Source: Mesorhizobium shangrilense (GTDB taxonomy: Bacteria; Pseudomonadota; Alphaproteobacteria; Rhizobiales; Rhizobiaceae). Taken from it: 64,000 bases of DNA. Made by a program: the position numbers and the translations under genes. This document shows positions 16,862-25,836 of this stretch, in pieces. Each line of letters starts with the position of its first letter. The first letter of the stretch is position 1. The notes beneath the pieces were generated by a model. It ran no database searches, was not told where the DNA came from, and saw only the letters and a program-made list of their open reading frames with translations. The stretch is taken from positions 2,981,501 to 3,045,500 of the forward strand of contig NZ_JAQGPN010000001.1 in assembly GCF_028826155.1 (NCBI RefSeq), read 5' to 3'.

Positions 16862-17940
16862 GCCGGCGCATCCGCCTGAGGGAGGTGTTCCGCGATGGCT
16901 CGGAGAATGGACGCTGCAGACGGCAGGTCCGAGGCGGCGCTCGCCCGCACCGCCGCGAGCGTTCCGATGCGGCTGGAATAGAGGACGCCGTCGTGGTCGA
17001 TGCCCGCCTCGCCAATGGCGATCGTCACTTCCGCGTCCGCAACCGGCCTAGTTGCGCTCTCGATGGCGATAAGCGCGACATCGTCGACGTCGGCGCGTCT
17101 CATCCCGGGGTTTCGCGCGACGCGCAGATGGACGTCCGCCTCGCCTGACCCGATCATCCGGCTCGCGTCGAAACGCCAGGGATCATGTTCCGGGAAGCCG
17201 CGTCCGAAACCGGTGCGCGGCGGGAAGCCGGTGCTCCATGTGGAGGCAAGCGTGCCGCCCCAGCCGCTGTCGCTCGCCGGCAGGTGCAGCGCCGATGCGC
17301 GGGATTTTCTGTTGATGTCGCCGATCAGGCCCTGGAGCATTTCCAGCGCAAGCGGGTCGCAGGCTTCTCCGGAAAACAGGAAGACGGGGAAGCGCGCCTG
17401 GCCGAGAGCCACTTCGAAGGTCGCGAAATGTGAAGCGGTGGATGTGACCGGCCGGCCGGCATGCTGGGCGCGCGACGTGGCGAGCGTCGCCGCGACGCCG
17501 CCCGGACAGGCGAGGCGGGTGACCTGGCGTCCGGCGATCGACCGGGGGGCGGAACCATCGCCGATGAGGAAGAACGCGCGCGCGTTGCCCGGGGAAAGGT
17601 CGGGCGCAGTGTCGGCGAGCGCCGCCACGAAGTCCAGATGAGCCTCGGGCAGCGCGCCGACGATGACAACGACATCCGCGCGCCGTCGCACTTCGCCGGG
17701 CGCAATGAACATGCCGCCCTTGTCGGTAAAGAGCGCGGCTTCGCGAGCGAGTGCCGTGCTGGAGTTTTCATGGTCGTAGGCCGCGCCAACCCGCTCGGCG
17801 AGGGCGATCGCGGCGCGCGTCCCGTGTATGTCCGTGTCGAATGTGATGACCGGGCACCGGCTTGAATGCAGCAACGCCGCGGCGCGTTCCGCCGCGTGCT
17901 CCACCAGCGTTTCCCGGTTGCCGATCCAAGCAACCGCCAT
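16855..17940 (-). CDS. fhcB: Formyltransferase/hydrolase complex subunit B (FhcB)
   Basis: A 361-residue relative of the catalytic formylmethanofuran dehydrogenase subunit B. It is shorter than archaeal FwdB, and no CxxC-type iron-sulfur cluster or molybdopterin-ligating Cys motif is evident in its N-terminus (the opening MAVAWIGNRETLVEHAAERA has none). That fits bacterial Fhc, which acts as a hydrolase, not as a tungsten/molybdenum redox enzyme. It is the first gene of the fhcBADC-folP operon. Confidence 0.93.
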   Translation of the reverse strand: MAVAWIGNRETLVEHAAERAAALLHSSRCPVITFDTDIHGTRAAIALAERVGAAYDHENSSTALAREAALFTDKGGMFIAPGEVRRRADVVVIVGALPEAHLDFVAALADTAPDLSPGNARAFFLIGDGSAPRSIAGRQVTRLACPGGVAATLATSRAQHAGRPVTSTASHFATFEVALGQARFPVFLFSGEACDPLALEMLQGLIGDINRKSRASALHLPASDSGWGGTLASTWSTGFPPRTGFGRGFPEHDPWRFDASRMIGSGEADVHLRVARNPGMRRADVDDVALIAIESATRPVADAEVTIAIGEAGIDHDGVLYSSRIGTLAAVRASAASDLPSAASILRAIAEHLPQADAPAC

Positions 17941-18052
17941 TCGCGAAGCTACTTTCCGGTGCCGCCACGATTCTAGACGAAACGGGCTGGGCCGTGAACC
18001 CCGCCCGCTCCAGATTCGCGAATGTGCTCAGTCCCGGCGGCGCTCCGGCCGT

Positions 18053-18433
18053 TCAGTCATACTTGACGTAGGCGAAGCGCTGATCCGTGGGTGGCGTGCC
18101 CTCCAGGGCGCCGCCCTCCTTGCCAGGCTGCCATTGCACGACATCCTCGATCTTCTTCGCCAGTTCGAAGTCCTTGTCGGTGACGCCCTTGGCGGCATGG
18201 TTCATCAGCCGCACCTCCACCCAGGCGTAGGACGCCGTGATGTCCGGATGATGCCAGGCGGCCTCGGCCAGGTGCCCGACGGTATTGATCACCATCAGGG
18301 TCGATTTCCAGCTATGGGTCTTGTATTTTCGGCGTATCCAGCCGTTCTCATATCGCCATTTGGGCAGGTCGCGCTCGAGACGCGCGACGATCTCGGCTTC
18401 CGAGTAGACTCTTTCCTTTGCTGCCTCGCTCAT
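18053..18433 (-). CDS. Pterin-4a-carbinolamine dehydratase-like protein
   Basis: A 126-residue protein read from ATG 18433. Dehydratase (PhhB/DCoH) features are NTVGHLAEAAWHHPDITASY, containing the catalytic HH-P unit, then VEVRLMNHAAKGVTDKDFEL. Members of this fold recur in H4MPT-dependent one-carbon clusters, where they may act in pterin handling. It lies ~110 bases upstream of the fhcB start, same strand, so it may head the fhc operon; the gap shows no clear terminator. Confidence 0.88.
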   Translation of the reverse strand: MSEAAKERVYSEAEIVARLERDLPKWRYENGWIRRKYKTHSWKSTLMVINTVGHLAEAAWHHPDITASYAWVEVRLMNHAAKGVTDKDFELAKKIEDVVQWQPGKEGGALEGTPPTDQRFAYVKYD

Positions 18434-18583
18434 CGCGGCCTCCACGTCCTTCGATCCAGCAGGCGCGGCGTCAAAATGGATGAAGCCGACGCACATGTCC
18501 GCTTGCCCCTTCGAGGAAAGCGACTATCATGATGTCCGGGCACCTAAACCTTCCGTGACGCATATGCGTCCGTCGAGGGCCAG

Positions 18584-19552
18584 ATGTCCAATTCTGTTAC
18601 CATAAGCGTACCTGCCCGCCTACATCTCGGTTTCCTCGATCCGGGCGGCGGCGAGCGACGCCGTTTCGGCAGCCTCGGCCTGCCGCTAAGCGAGCCCGAG
18701 ACCGTGGTGAACCTCACCCGTGCGGGCGAGACGGTCGTGATCGGGCCGCAGGGCGACCGGGCGGCACGCCATCTCGAGTCGCTCAGGCGACGTCTCGGCA
18801 TTCGCGCCCAGCACCGCCTGGTCATAGAGAGGGCGATCCCTTCGCATGCCGGCCTGGGGTCCGGCACGCAGATCGCGCTGGCGGTTGCGGCGGCAGTACG
18901 TACGCTGCACGGCCTGCCACTGGACACTGAAGGCGATGCGATCCTGCTCGGCCGCGGCGGCCGTTCTGGCATCGGCATTGCAAGCTTTTCCGAGGGCGGC
19001 GTCATCATCGATGCCGGCAGCACGGACCGCGGCAAGGCGCCGCCGGTTATCGCCCGGCTGCCCATTCCAGAAGAATGGCGGGTGATCCTCATTTTCGACC
19101 GGGCTGCGGACGGACTGCACGGCGACAGCGAGATTGAGGCGTTCAGCTCGCTTCCGCCCTTTCCCGCGACGGGCGTCGGGGAGATCTGCCGGCGCGTCCT
19201 GATGGGCGTCATGCCGGCTCTGATCGGTCGCGACCTCGCTGGCTTCGGCGCAGCCGTCACCGACATCCAGATGCTGGTCGGCGCACATTTCGCGCCTGCC
19301 CAGGGCGGCGTCTTCATGTCGAAACGAGTGGAGGATGTCGCGCGCAGGCTTGCTGCGGTGGGAGCCGTCGGCATCGGGCAGAGCTCGTGGGGCCCGACCG
19401 GCTTCGCCTTCGCGGCGTCGCAAGCCGAGGCTGCGGCGATGGTCGCCAGCGTCGGCGAGAGCGACGGAGCCGGATTGGAGATCAAGATCGCACAAGGCAG
19501 GAACTCGGGCGCACGGATTGCTTCGGCGGGGCTCGGGCTCGTCGGCAGTTGA
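18584..19552 (+). CDS. Beta-ribofuranosylaminobenzene 5'-phosphate (beta-RFAP) synthase
   Basis: A 322-residue GHMP-kinase-fold enzyme that condenses p-aminobenzoate with PRPP, the committed step of H4MPT synthesis. Motifs: VPARLHLGFLDPGGGERR near the start, the Gly-rich SHAGLGSGTQIALAVA (~residues 86-101) and GRGGRSGIGIASF. The fit to methanopterin-linked RFAP synthases (MptG) is good. It begins a plus-strand operon (mtdB follows after 37 bases). Its presence shows that this organism makes its own H4MPT. Confidence 0.92.
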   Translation: MSNSVTISVPARLHLGFLDPGGGERRRFGSLGLPLSEPETVVNLTRAGETVVIGPQGDRAARHLESLRRRLGIRAQHRLVIERAIPSHAGLGSGTQIALAVAAAVRTLHGLPLDTEGDAILLGRGGRSGIGIASFSEGGVIIDAGSTDRGKAPPVIARLPIPEEWRVILIFDRAADGLHGDSEIEAFSSLPPFPATGVGEICRRVLMGVMPALIGRDLAGFGAAVTDIQMLVGAHFAPAQGGVFMSKRVEDVARRLAAVGAVGIGQSSWGPTGFAFAASQAEAAAMVASVGESDGAGLEIKIAQGRNSGARIASAGLGLVGS

Positions 19553-19589
19553 ACGTTGGGGGAAAGACCGTCTCGGACTGGAGACAAAC

Positions 19590-20486
19590 ATGGCCAACAA
19601 GCACATCCTGCACATGCTCACCCCGCTGAAGCATATGAGTCCGTTCGACGTGAACATGGCGCTCGATGCCGGCTTCGACGCGGTGCTTCCCTATGTCGAC
19701 GTTGGTCTTGCCGAAGTTTCCGGGCTGATTCAGGACGCCATCTTCTCACGACCGCCCGACGCGGGCGTCGATACCGGCATCTTCATCGGCGGCAAGGATG
19801 TGTCGTTGGCGCTCGACATGTTCGACGCGGCGAAGAAGGCGATGGTGCCGCCCTTCAAGATTTCGGTGTTCGCCGATCCGGCGGGGTCCTTCACAACTGC
19901 TGCGGCAATGATCGCCAAGGTCGAGAAGTCCCTCGCGGCAAACTTCGACCGCAGCCTCAAGGACACGCGTGTCGCAATCTTCGGCGCCACCGGAGTGGTC
20001 GGATTCTGCACTGCCGTGATCGCGGCAAAGGAAGGCGCTGACGTCACCATCGTTGGCCATGACGGCGTAGAACGCGTGGACCGAGCTGCTTCGGCCATGA
20101 AGAGCCGGTTCGCCGTCGATGTGAAGACGGCTGACGGCTCGACCGATGCGCACAAGTTGAAGCTGATAGTGGAGGCCGAGGTGATCCTCACGGCAGCAAA
20201 GGCGGGCGTCCAGGTGGTGTCGAAGGCACAGCTGAAGGAGGCGCATACGCTCCTCATCGCGGCCGACGTCAACGCCGTCCCTCCGGCCGGCATCGAAACG
20301 GTGGCGGTCAGCGCCAACAGCGAGCCGATCGAGGCGACAAAGGCTGTCGGGATCGGTCCGCTTGCCATCGGAAACGTCAAGTACAGGGTGGAGTCGGGCC
20401 TCTTCAAACGAATGATCCAGGCGGATGCGGCCGTCACGCTCGATTTCCAGGATGCTTTTTCCCTTGCACGCGAGATCGCGAAATAA
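19590..20486 (+). CDS. mtdB: NAD(P)-dependent methylene-H4MPT dehydrogenase MtdB
   Basis: A 298-residue cytoplasmic dehydrogenase oxidising methylene-H4MPT to methenyl-H4MPT. The N-terminus MANKHILHMLTPLKHMSPFD and AFYVDVGLAE-like 'LPYVDVGLAEVSGLIQDAIF' are typical of MtdB. A Rossmann motif lies at AIFGATGVVGFCTAV (~residues 130-144). ATG 19590 is supported by family length. The next gene overlaps its 3' end. Confidence 0.95.
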   Translation: MANKHILHMLTPLKHMSPFDVNMALDAGFDAVLPYVDVGLAEVSGLIQDAIFSRPPDAGVDTGIFIGGKDVSLALDMFDAAKKAMVPPFKISVFADPAGSFTTAAAMIAKVEKSLAANFDRSLKDTRVAIFGATGVVGFCTAVIAAKEGADVTIVGHDGVERVDRAASAMKSRFAVDVKTADGSTDAHKLKLIVEAEVILTAAKAGVQVVSKAQLKEAHTLLIAADVNAVPPAGIETVAVSANSEPIEATKAVGIGPLAIGNVKYRVESGLFKRMIQADAAVTLDFQDAFSLAREIAK

Positions 20487-21594
20487 CGCCCGAACGGTTC
20501 TGATCGCGGCGATCTCGGGCCGCGCGCTGGCCGCGGCGGCAGGGCTGGCGGGCTATCGTCCGCTGGTCGCGGATTTCTTTGGCGATACCGACACGGTCGC
20601 TCTTGCCGAACGCTCCGCAAAACTTCCGGGCGACCTGCAGGCGGGCATCGACGCGGATCGCCTGATCGACACGCTTCGACATCTGGCCGGGGACGAGGAG
20701 CCGGCCGCGGTCGTTCTGGGCTCCGGCTTCGAACGCAAGGCGGACGTCGTCGATGAAGTCGCAAGATACTTCCCTCTGGCCGGCAATGGCGCCGCCGCGA
20801 TACGGCGCGTCAAGGATCCGGCAGCGCTTGCGGCGGACTGCGCCGAACTCGGCATTCCGCACCCTGGCTACAGATGGAGCGCGCCGCCCGACCCCCAAAA
20901 CTGGATCACCAAGACCACGGGCGGGGCGGGAGGGGCGCACGTCCGGCACGCCAAAGGCGACATCCCCGCCACGGGGCGCTACTTCCAGCGCATGGTCCGC
21001 GGCCCGAGTCTGTCGGCCCTGTTCATCGGCGATGGCCGTGCCGCGCGCGTCGTCGGCTTCAGCCGGCAGTGGACATCGCCCATCGCCGCCGCCCCCTATC
21101 GCTACGGAGGCGCGGTGCGGCTGCGGCGCTTCGACCGAGGCGTGGCCGCCACGATCGGCAGATGGCTGTCCAGTCTGACGATGCGCGTCGGACTGGTCGG
21201 CCTGTGCAGCGCGGACTTCATCAGATCCGTGGACGGTTGCCAGCTCATCGAGATCAATCCGCGACCGGGCGCGACGCTGGACATCTTCGACAGCGCCGAA
21301 GCGCCGTTGTTCGAAGCGCATCTGCGCGCAGCGCGCGGAGACGTTTTCGACCTACCGCGATTCGAGGACTCCATGGCTTCCCTGATTGCCTACGCTTCCG
21401 CGCCGGTCGCACAATTTCCCGACCTCGCATGGCCCGAATGGACGGCCGATCGCCAAGCGGCGGGCAGCAGCCTGATCGCGGGCGATCCGGTCTGCACAGT
21501 CTTTGCCCGCGGCTCGAATGCCGGTGTCACCCGGCGGAGCGCCGAGGCCCAGGCCAGACAATTGCAGCGCTGCTGGGAGGCGAGCCCGACATGA
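20452..21594 (+). CDS. ATP-grasp protein of H4MPT/methylofuran one-carbon cluster
   Basis: About 380 residues with an ATP-grasp fold: KDPAALAADCAELGIPHP, a WITKTTGGAGGAHVR phosphate-binding loop, ACSADFIRS-like 'GLCSADFIRSVDG' and the metal-binding LIEINPRPGATLDIF. It sits between mtdB and mch, as an unnamed ATP-grasp ORF does in other H4MPT clusters (orfY in Methylobacterium-type loci, from memory). Archaeal MfnD, a tyramine-glutamate ligase for methanofuran, is also ATP-grasp, so a role in methylofuran synthesis is plausible but inferred. The exact start is uncertain: ATG 20452 overlaps mtdB, and TTG 20464 is another option. Confidence 0.85.
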   Translation: MLFPLHARSRNNARTVLIAAISGRALAAAAGLAGYRPLVADFFGDTDTVALAERSAKLPGDLQAGIDADRLIDTLRHLAGDEEPAAVVLGSGFERKADVVDEVARYFPLAGNGAAAIRRVKDPAALAADCAELGIPHPGYRWSAPPDPQNWITKTTGGAGGAHVRHAKGDIPATGRYFQRMVRGPSLSALFIGDGRAARVVGFSRQWTSPIAAAPYRYGGAVRLRRFDRGVAATIGRWLSSLTMRVGLVGLCSADFIRSVDGCQLIEINPRPGATLDIFDSAEAPLFEAHLRAARGDVFDLPRFEDSMASLIAYASAPVAQFPDLAWPEWTADRQAAGSSLIAGDPVCTVFARGSNAGVTRRSAEAQARQLQRCWEASPT

Positions 21595-22547
21595 AGGCGG
21601 GAATGGCGCACCTGAACGACAATGCACAGCGCATCGCCGAGGACATGATCCGGGATGCCGAACGATTGCGCATCGCGGTCACCAAGGGCGCCTCAGGCGA
21701 ATGCCTGATCGACGTAGGGGCAAGCGTCGTGGGCGGCATAGAGGCCGGATTGCGCCTGGCAGAGGCGGCGATGGGCGGTCTCGGTAGGGTCGCCGCCGTC
21801 ATTGACCGATCCGGCGACAAGTGGCCCTTCGGCATCCAGGTAGGGAGTTCCCAGCCTGTCCTTGCCTGTCTCGCCTCGCAATATGCAGGCTGGAACCTAT
21901 CGACCGAGGACTATTTTGCGATGGGCTCCGGGCCCGCGCGCGCTCTGGCTCGCGTCGAGCCGCTGTTTTCGACACTTGCCTACCGGGACAGGGCATCGTC
22001 GGCCGTGCTCCTGCTCGAGACCGCCGAACCGCCACCCCCGGCCATCGTGGAGAAGGTGGCCAAGACCACGGGTTTACCGCCGGACAAGCTTACCTTCCTC
22101 TATGCCCCCACCCAGAGCCTCGCCGGCACGGTGCAGATCGTGGCAAGGGTGCTGGAAGTCGCCATTCACAAGGCCAATGACCTGAAGTTTCCGCTGGACC
22201 GGATCGTCGAAGGGATCGGATCAGCTCCCATTCCCGCGCCGCATCCCGATTTTCTCACCGCGATGGGCCGAACCAACGACGCCATCATCTATGGCGGGGT
22301 CGTCCAGCTCTTCGTTACCGGGCCCGGAAAAGCCGCCAGGCAACTCGCCGAAAAACTGCCGAGCCGGGCCTCACGCGACTACGGGCAGCCTTTCGCGGAA
22401 ATATTCAAGCGCTTCAACGGCGACTTCTATGCGATTGATCCTCTGCTCTTCAGCCCCGCCGAGATCGTCGTGACCGCCATCGAAACGGGCGATACATTCA
22501 GGGCCGGCGCCAGGGATGTGGCGATGCTCGAGAAGAGCCTCGGATAG
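21591..22547 (+). CDS. mch: Methenyl-H4MPT cyclohydrolase Mch
   Basis: A 318-residue enzyme hydrolysing methenyl-H4MPT to formyl-H4MPT, which is then used by Fhc. The start ATG overlaps the previous stop (ATGA) and follows GGGAGG. Characteristic parts: AAVIDRSGDKWPFGIQVGSS-like segment, YFAMGSGPARALAR, VEGIGSAPIPAPHPDFL and MGRTNDAIIYGGVV. Open frame continues far upstream, but only the part from 21591 resembles the family. Confidence 0.96.
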   Translation: MKAGMAHLNDNAQRIAEDMIRDAERLRIAVTKGASGECLIDVGASVVGGIEAGLRLAEAAMGGLGRVAAVIDRSGDKWPFGIQVGSSQPVLACLASQYAGWNLSTEDYFAMGSGPARALARVEPLFSTLAYRDRASSAVLLLETAEPPPPAIVEKVAKTTGLPPDKLTFLYAPTQSLAGTVQIVARVLEVAIHKANDLKFPLDRIVEGIGSAPIPAPHPDFLTAMGRTNDAIIYGGVVQLFVTGPGKAARQLAEKLPSRASRDYGQPFAEIFKRFNGDFYAIDPLLFSPAEIVVTAIETGDTFRAGARDVAMLEKSLG

Positions 22548-22549
22548 AC

Positions 22550-23494
22550 GTGATACCCAATATCCTCATCTTCAACGACAATTCAGACTCGAGGGGGCTC
22601 GCATCGCGGCTGCGAAGGCGGGGCGCGGTGGTCGCGACGACGTCGCTGGCCTCCATCGCCTTCGATACGGAGCGCCCGCATGGGCTGGCGATACCCGGCT
22701 TCGAGCACGGACTGCCCGACGCCGTGCTGGTCCGTTCGATCTCGGCCGGATCCTTCGAGGCGATCACGAGGCGTCTGGGGGTGCTCCATGCTCTGGGCGG
22801 GCTTGCGGTCCCGGTGTGGAATTCCGCGCAGGCCATCGAGCGCTGCGTCGACAAATCGATGACGACTTTCCTCCTGCAACGGGCCGGCCTACTTACACCC
22901 CCCACCTTCGCCGTGGAAGGCCTGGCGGCTGCCGAGGCGATCGCGCTGCGCGAACTTGCCGTGTCGCCGCTGGTGCTAAAACCGCTGTTTGGCGCGCGGG
23001 GGCGGGGGATCCGGCTAGTCCAGGGACTTGCCGATCTGCCCGCGGCGGACGAGACGAGCGACGTCTACTATCTCCAGCACTATGTGCCGCGCGCCGGACC
23101 GCCCTTCCGGGACGTCCGTGTCTTCGTCTGCGCCGGCAACGCCGTGGCCATGATGAGCCGGCGCGGCGCCGACTGGATCACCAATGTGAACCGCGGGGCG
23201 GCGCCGGAGCCGGTTGCCGGCCACGACGTGGCGGAGCTGGAGCGCCTTGCCGTCGCGGCCGCCCGCGCCGTGGGCGCCGACTTTGCCGGCGTCGATATCC
23301 TGCCCGCCGCCGATGGCCGCCTTTTCGTGCTCGAGGTCAACAGCATGCCGGCCTGGTCCGGCCTGCAATCCGTCACCGCCGTCAACATTGCCGACGTTAT
23401 CGCCGAGAGCCTTCTGGCATGCTTGGCCCACCGCGCGCAGCAGGAAGCGTCTTCGGGACGTCCACTCCGCTTCGTCGCGCCGGCAAACCGATGA
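22550..23494 (+). CDS. RimK-like ATP-grasp ligase of H4MPT cluster
   Basis: A 314-residue ATP-grasp protein starting at GTG 22550, two bases after mch. ATP-grasp signatures are CVDKSMTTFLLQRAGLLTPP, LVLKPLFGARGRGIRLVQ, YYLQHYVP and a final VLEVNSMPAWSGLQ. RimK relatives add glutamate or similar amino acids; archaeal MptN does so for methanopterin. The equivalent gene in Methylobacterium-type clusters is, to my knowledge, called orf5, with no proven reaction. It overlaps the CitG-like gene by ATGA. Confidence 0.88.
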   Translation: MIPNILIFNDNSDSRGLASRLRRRGAVVATTSLASIAFDTERPHGLAIPGFEHGLPDAVLVRSISAGSFEAITRRLGVLHALGGLAVPVWNSAQAIERCVDKSMTTFLLQRAGLLTPPTFAVEGLAAAEAIALRELAVSPLVLKPLFGARGRGIRLVQGLADLPAADETSDVYYLQHYVPRAGPPFRDVRVFVCAGNAVAMMSRRGADWITNVNRGAAPEPVAGHDVAELERLAVAAARAVGADFAGVDILPAADGRLFVLEVNSMPAWSGLQSVTAVNIADVIAESLLACLAHRAQQEASSGRPLRFVAPANR

Positions 23495-24333
23495 CGCATT
23501 CGCGCGAGCGCATCCAGGCCGCCTATGAAGCCGCCTGCCGCATGGAGATCGAGGCGCTGAAGCCCGGCAACGTCCACGTCTTCGCTGACGGACACCGCAT
23601 GTCGGCCGAGCAGTTCCTCGTCAGCGCACGCGTCTCTTCGGGGCCGCTGACGGATCCTGCGCTGTCGGTCGGACGGCGCATTCTGAAGTCCGTTCAGGCC
23701 ACGCGCCGGGCGGTCGACGCCAACACCAATCTCGGCATCATCCTGCTGTGCGCTCCGCTGGCGCGGGCCGCCGAGATGCCCGGGGAACTCAGGCCGAATC
23801 TGCGCCTTCTCCTCGACGCCATGGATGTCGAGGACGCGGCCGAGGTGTTCGAGGCGATCGTCCTGGCGTCTCCGGGCGGGTTGGGATCCGCCGACGCGCA
23901 TGACGTACGCGTACCGGCGCAGGCGCCGCTTCTGGCGGCGATGCGCGAAGCGGCCGATCGCGACAGGATCGCACGTCAGTATGCGACCGGCTTCGAGGAC
24001 GTGTTCGGCGTCGGCCTGCCGGCGCTCGCAGGGGCCATCTCGAAAGGCGAGGGCGGTATGTGGCCGACGATCTTCGCCTATATGGCCTTCCTTTGCGGCT
24101 TTCCGGACAGCCACGTGGCGCGAAAGCATGGGACCGCGATCGCCGCGGCGATCCAGGACGAGGCACGCGCTGTGAGCGCCGCTCTGGAGACCGCAGGCGA
24201 CGAGGCGACCCGCGTGCGCCTCCTCACTGACCTCGATCGCAGCCTGAAGGCTCGCGGCCTGAACCCCGGCACCTCGGCCGACCTGACGGTGGCTTCTCTT
24301 TTGGTCCATATGCTTGGCGATCGCCTTGCATAA
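23491..24333 (+). CDS. CitG-like (triphosphoribosyl-dephospho-CoA synthase family) protein
   Basis: A 280-residue helical protein starting at ATG 23491, overlapping the previous stop. CitG-family features: ACRMEIEALKPGNVHVFADG, SVGRRILKSVQATRRAVDAN, TNLGIILLCAPLA and PGGLGSADAHDVR. No citrate lyase genes are near, so a standard CitG role is unlikely. In H4MPT clusters this gene (orf7 in Methylobacterium, from memory) is present but its reaction is unproven; transfer of a ribosyl-phosphate-type group in cofactor synthesis is a guess. It is the last gene before fae. Confidence 0.88.
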   Translation: MTHSRERIQAAYEAACRMEIEALKPGNVHVFADGHRMSAEQFLVSARVSSGPLTDPALSVGRRILKSVQATRRAVDANTNLGIILLCAPLARAAEMPGELRPNLRLLLDAMDVEDAAEVFEAIVLASPGGLGSADAHDVRVPAQAPLLAAMREAADRDRIARQYATGFEDVFGVGLPALAGAISKGEGGMWPTIFAYMAFLCGFPDSHVARKHGTAIAAAIQDEARAVSAALETAGDEATRVRLLTDLDRSLKARGLNPGTSADLTVASLLVHMLGDRLA

Positions 24334-24498
24334 AGGGAGGCTTGATGGTTGAATTTCGGCAGCAGGGACAGGGTCTCTGCGGCTATCTAGCCAACCGGTC
24401 CGGCTTGCCCGGACGCTGCCAACAAGGATAGTCGTCCATCGAGCGTCCGCTCGGTTGCGGCGTCTTTGGACTCCTTAAAAAATCTTGGAGGAAAAGGC

Positions 24499-25005
24499 AT
24501 GGCAAAGATTTCTAAGGTGATGGTCGGTGAATCGCTGGTCGGCGACGGCAACGAAGTCGCCCATGTGGACCTTCTGATCGGCCCAAGGGGCAGCGCCGTC
24601 GAATCGGCGTTCTGCCACGCGCTCACCAACAACAAGGATGGTTTCACCAGCCTGCTGGCGGTGATCGCGCCCAATCTGGCCTGCAAGCCGAACACGATCC
24701 TGTTCAACAAGGTGACGATCAAGGGCGCCAAGCAGGCGGTGCAGATGTTCGGTCCGGCTCAGCATGCGGTGGCCAAGGCCGTGCAGGACTGCGTGGCCGA
24801 GGGCATCATTCCCGCCGAAGAGGCGGATGACGTGTTCATCTGCGTCGGCGTGTTCATCCACTGGGACGCCGCCGACGACGCCAAGATCCAGGATTTCAAC
24901 TATCGCGCCACCAAGGAAGCGATCCAGCGCGCGGTCGAGGGCAAGCCGACTGCCGCCGAGGCGACTGCGCAGCGCGACAAGGTAAAGCACCCGTTCGCCG
25001 CCTGA
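24499..25005 (+). CDS. fae: Formaldehyde-activating enzyme Fae
   Basis: A 168-residue cytoplasmic enzyme that condenses formaldehyde with H4MPT. His22 in [14 protein letters not shown] is the catalytic His of the family; [14 protein letters not shown] and [12 protein letters not shown] are also typical. GGAGG lies 7 bases before ATG 24499. A 165-base gap separates it from the previous gene, so it may have its own promoter, as fits a highly expressed protein. It is followed by a hairpin. Confidence 0.97.
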   Translation: MAKISKVMVGESLVGDGNEVAHVDLLIGPRGSAVESAFCHALTNNKDGFTSLLAVIAPNLACKPNTILFNKVTIKGAKQAVQMFGPAQHAVAKAVQDCVAEGIIPAEEADDVFICVGVFIHWDAADDAKIQDFNYRATKEAIQRAVEGKPTAAEATAQRDKVKHPFAA

Positions 25006-25039
25006 CCGGCGCGTCCGGGAACGACCCGACCACACACGA

Positions 25040-25067
25040 GAGCCCGTCTTCGCGAGGAGGCGGGCTC
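25040..25067 (+). terminator. Hairpin after fae
   Basis: GAGCCCG (25040-25046) and CGGGCTC (25061-25067) form a 7-bp stem, 35 bases after the fae stop, with a partly pairable 14-base loop. No T-run follows, so termination efficiency is uncertain. Confidence 0.5.
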
Positions 25068-25127
25068 ATGTCGCGATACGAGAGCAGGCTCCTCGACACC
25101 AGACGAGCCCGTCTGCCTGCAAGTGCG

Positions 25128-25487
25128 CTACTGAGGCGTCAGCGTCTCCGTTCCGGCGCCGTCGCTGCCGGTGATTGTCCAGGCGCCGTCAAGGGACCCG
25201 TCGGCCTGCACCTTGTAGACGACGAGGCCGACCTCGTCGCCGAGCACGTAACCGGCCGAGAACGCATCCTCGTAGAGCATGCAGATACCCTGCGAGGTCG
25301 TCCCGCCCGTCTGCCACTCGATCATGCACGTGGTCTCGCTGGTCAGCGTGATGGCGGCTGTCCCGGAATAGGCGGATCCGTCGAGATTGGTGCCCTTCAC
25401 GTCATACACGCCTTCGCGGACTGTCTGCGCGGCTGCGGGCATGGCAAGGCCGACGCCTACAACGGCGGCTGTCAGATAGCGTTTCAT
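25128..25487 (-). CDS. Small secreted protein of unknown function
   Basis: A 119-residue protein. ATG 25487 is chosen because GGGGGAA lies upstream; an in-frame ATG 12 bases earlier is possible. A signal peptide spans about residues 1-21 (AMPAAAQ). The mature protein is beta-rich, with VREGVYDVKGTNLDG and YSGTAAITLTSETTC repeat-like strands and two cysteines. Rhizobial genomes carry many such 'VYDVxGTNxDGSxYxG' exported proteins, without known function. It is convergent to fae. Confidence 0.7.
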   Translation of the reverse strand: MKRYLTAAVVGVGLAMPAAAQTVREGVYDVKGTNLDGSAYSGTAAITLTSETTCMIEWQTGGTTSQGICMLYEDAFSAGYVLGDEVGLVVYKVQADGSLDGAWTITGSDGAGTETLTPQ

Positions 25488-25836
25488 GAATTCCCCCAAG
25501 AACTGCCGACTATGGCCGGCGCGCGATTCTATGAGGGACCTGGGGAAAAAGGAACGGCAATCCAGGAGAAATCTGCGCTGACGCGCCGGATTCGCCGCCG
25601 CACGGGGTAGCGATTTCCGCGGATCGCGCCGAGCAGCCGCATTCTACTAGCCTGGGAGGACCATAGCCCTCTGGGATTTTCAGTGATGCGAACGGTACGC
25701 ATTAGTTTTGAAATCCAGTCGGTAGCGCTTGCATGTGGTTCGGCTGGCGGAAACGTTCGGGGCCCATAGCCCCTGAACGTGCTGCCGGGCACCCGACCCG
25801 TATCAGCTGCGCGATCCTGACTGTGGCGACAGAACG
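25488..25836. other. Intergenic region, no gene recognised
   Basis: About 350 bases between the small secreted protein and the FMN reductase. No coding frame with a ribosome-binding site or recognisable product was found. A weak inverted repeat ATGCG...CGCAT (25686-25702) lies inside. This is the left boundary of the catabolic island. Confidence 0.5.

Noticed and set aside
25686..25702. ATGCG/CGCAT inverted repeat left of the FMN reductase
   Set aside because: Five-base arms with seven-base spacing are expected by chance; no neighbouring promoter was recognised.
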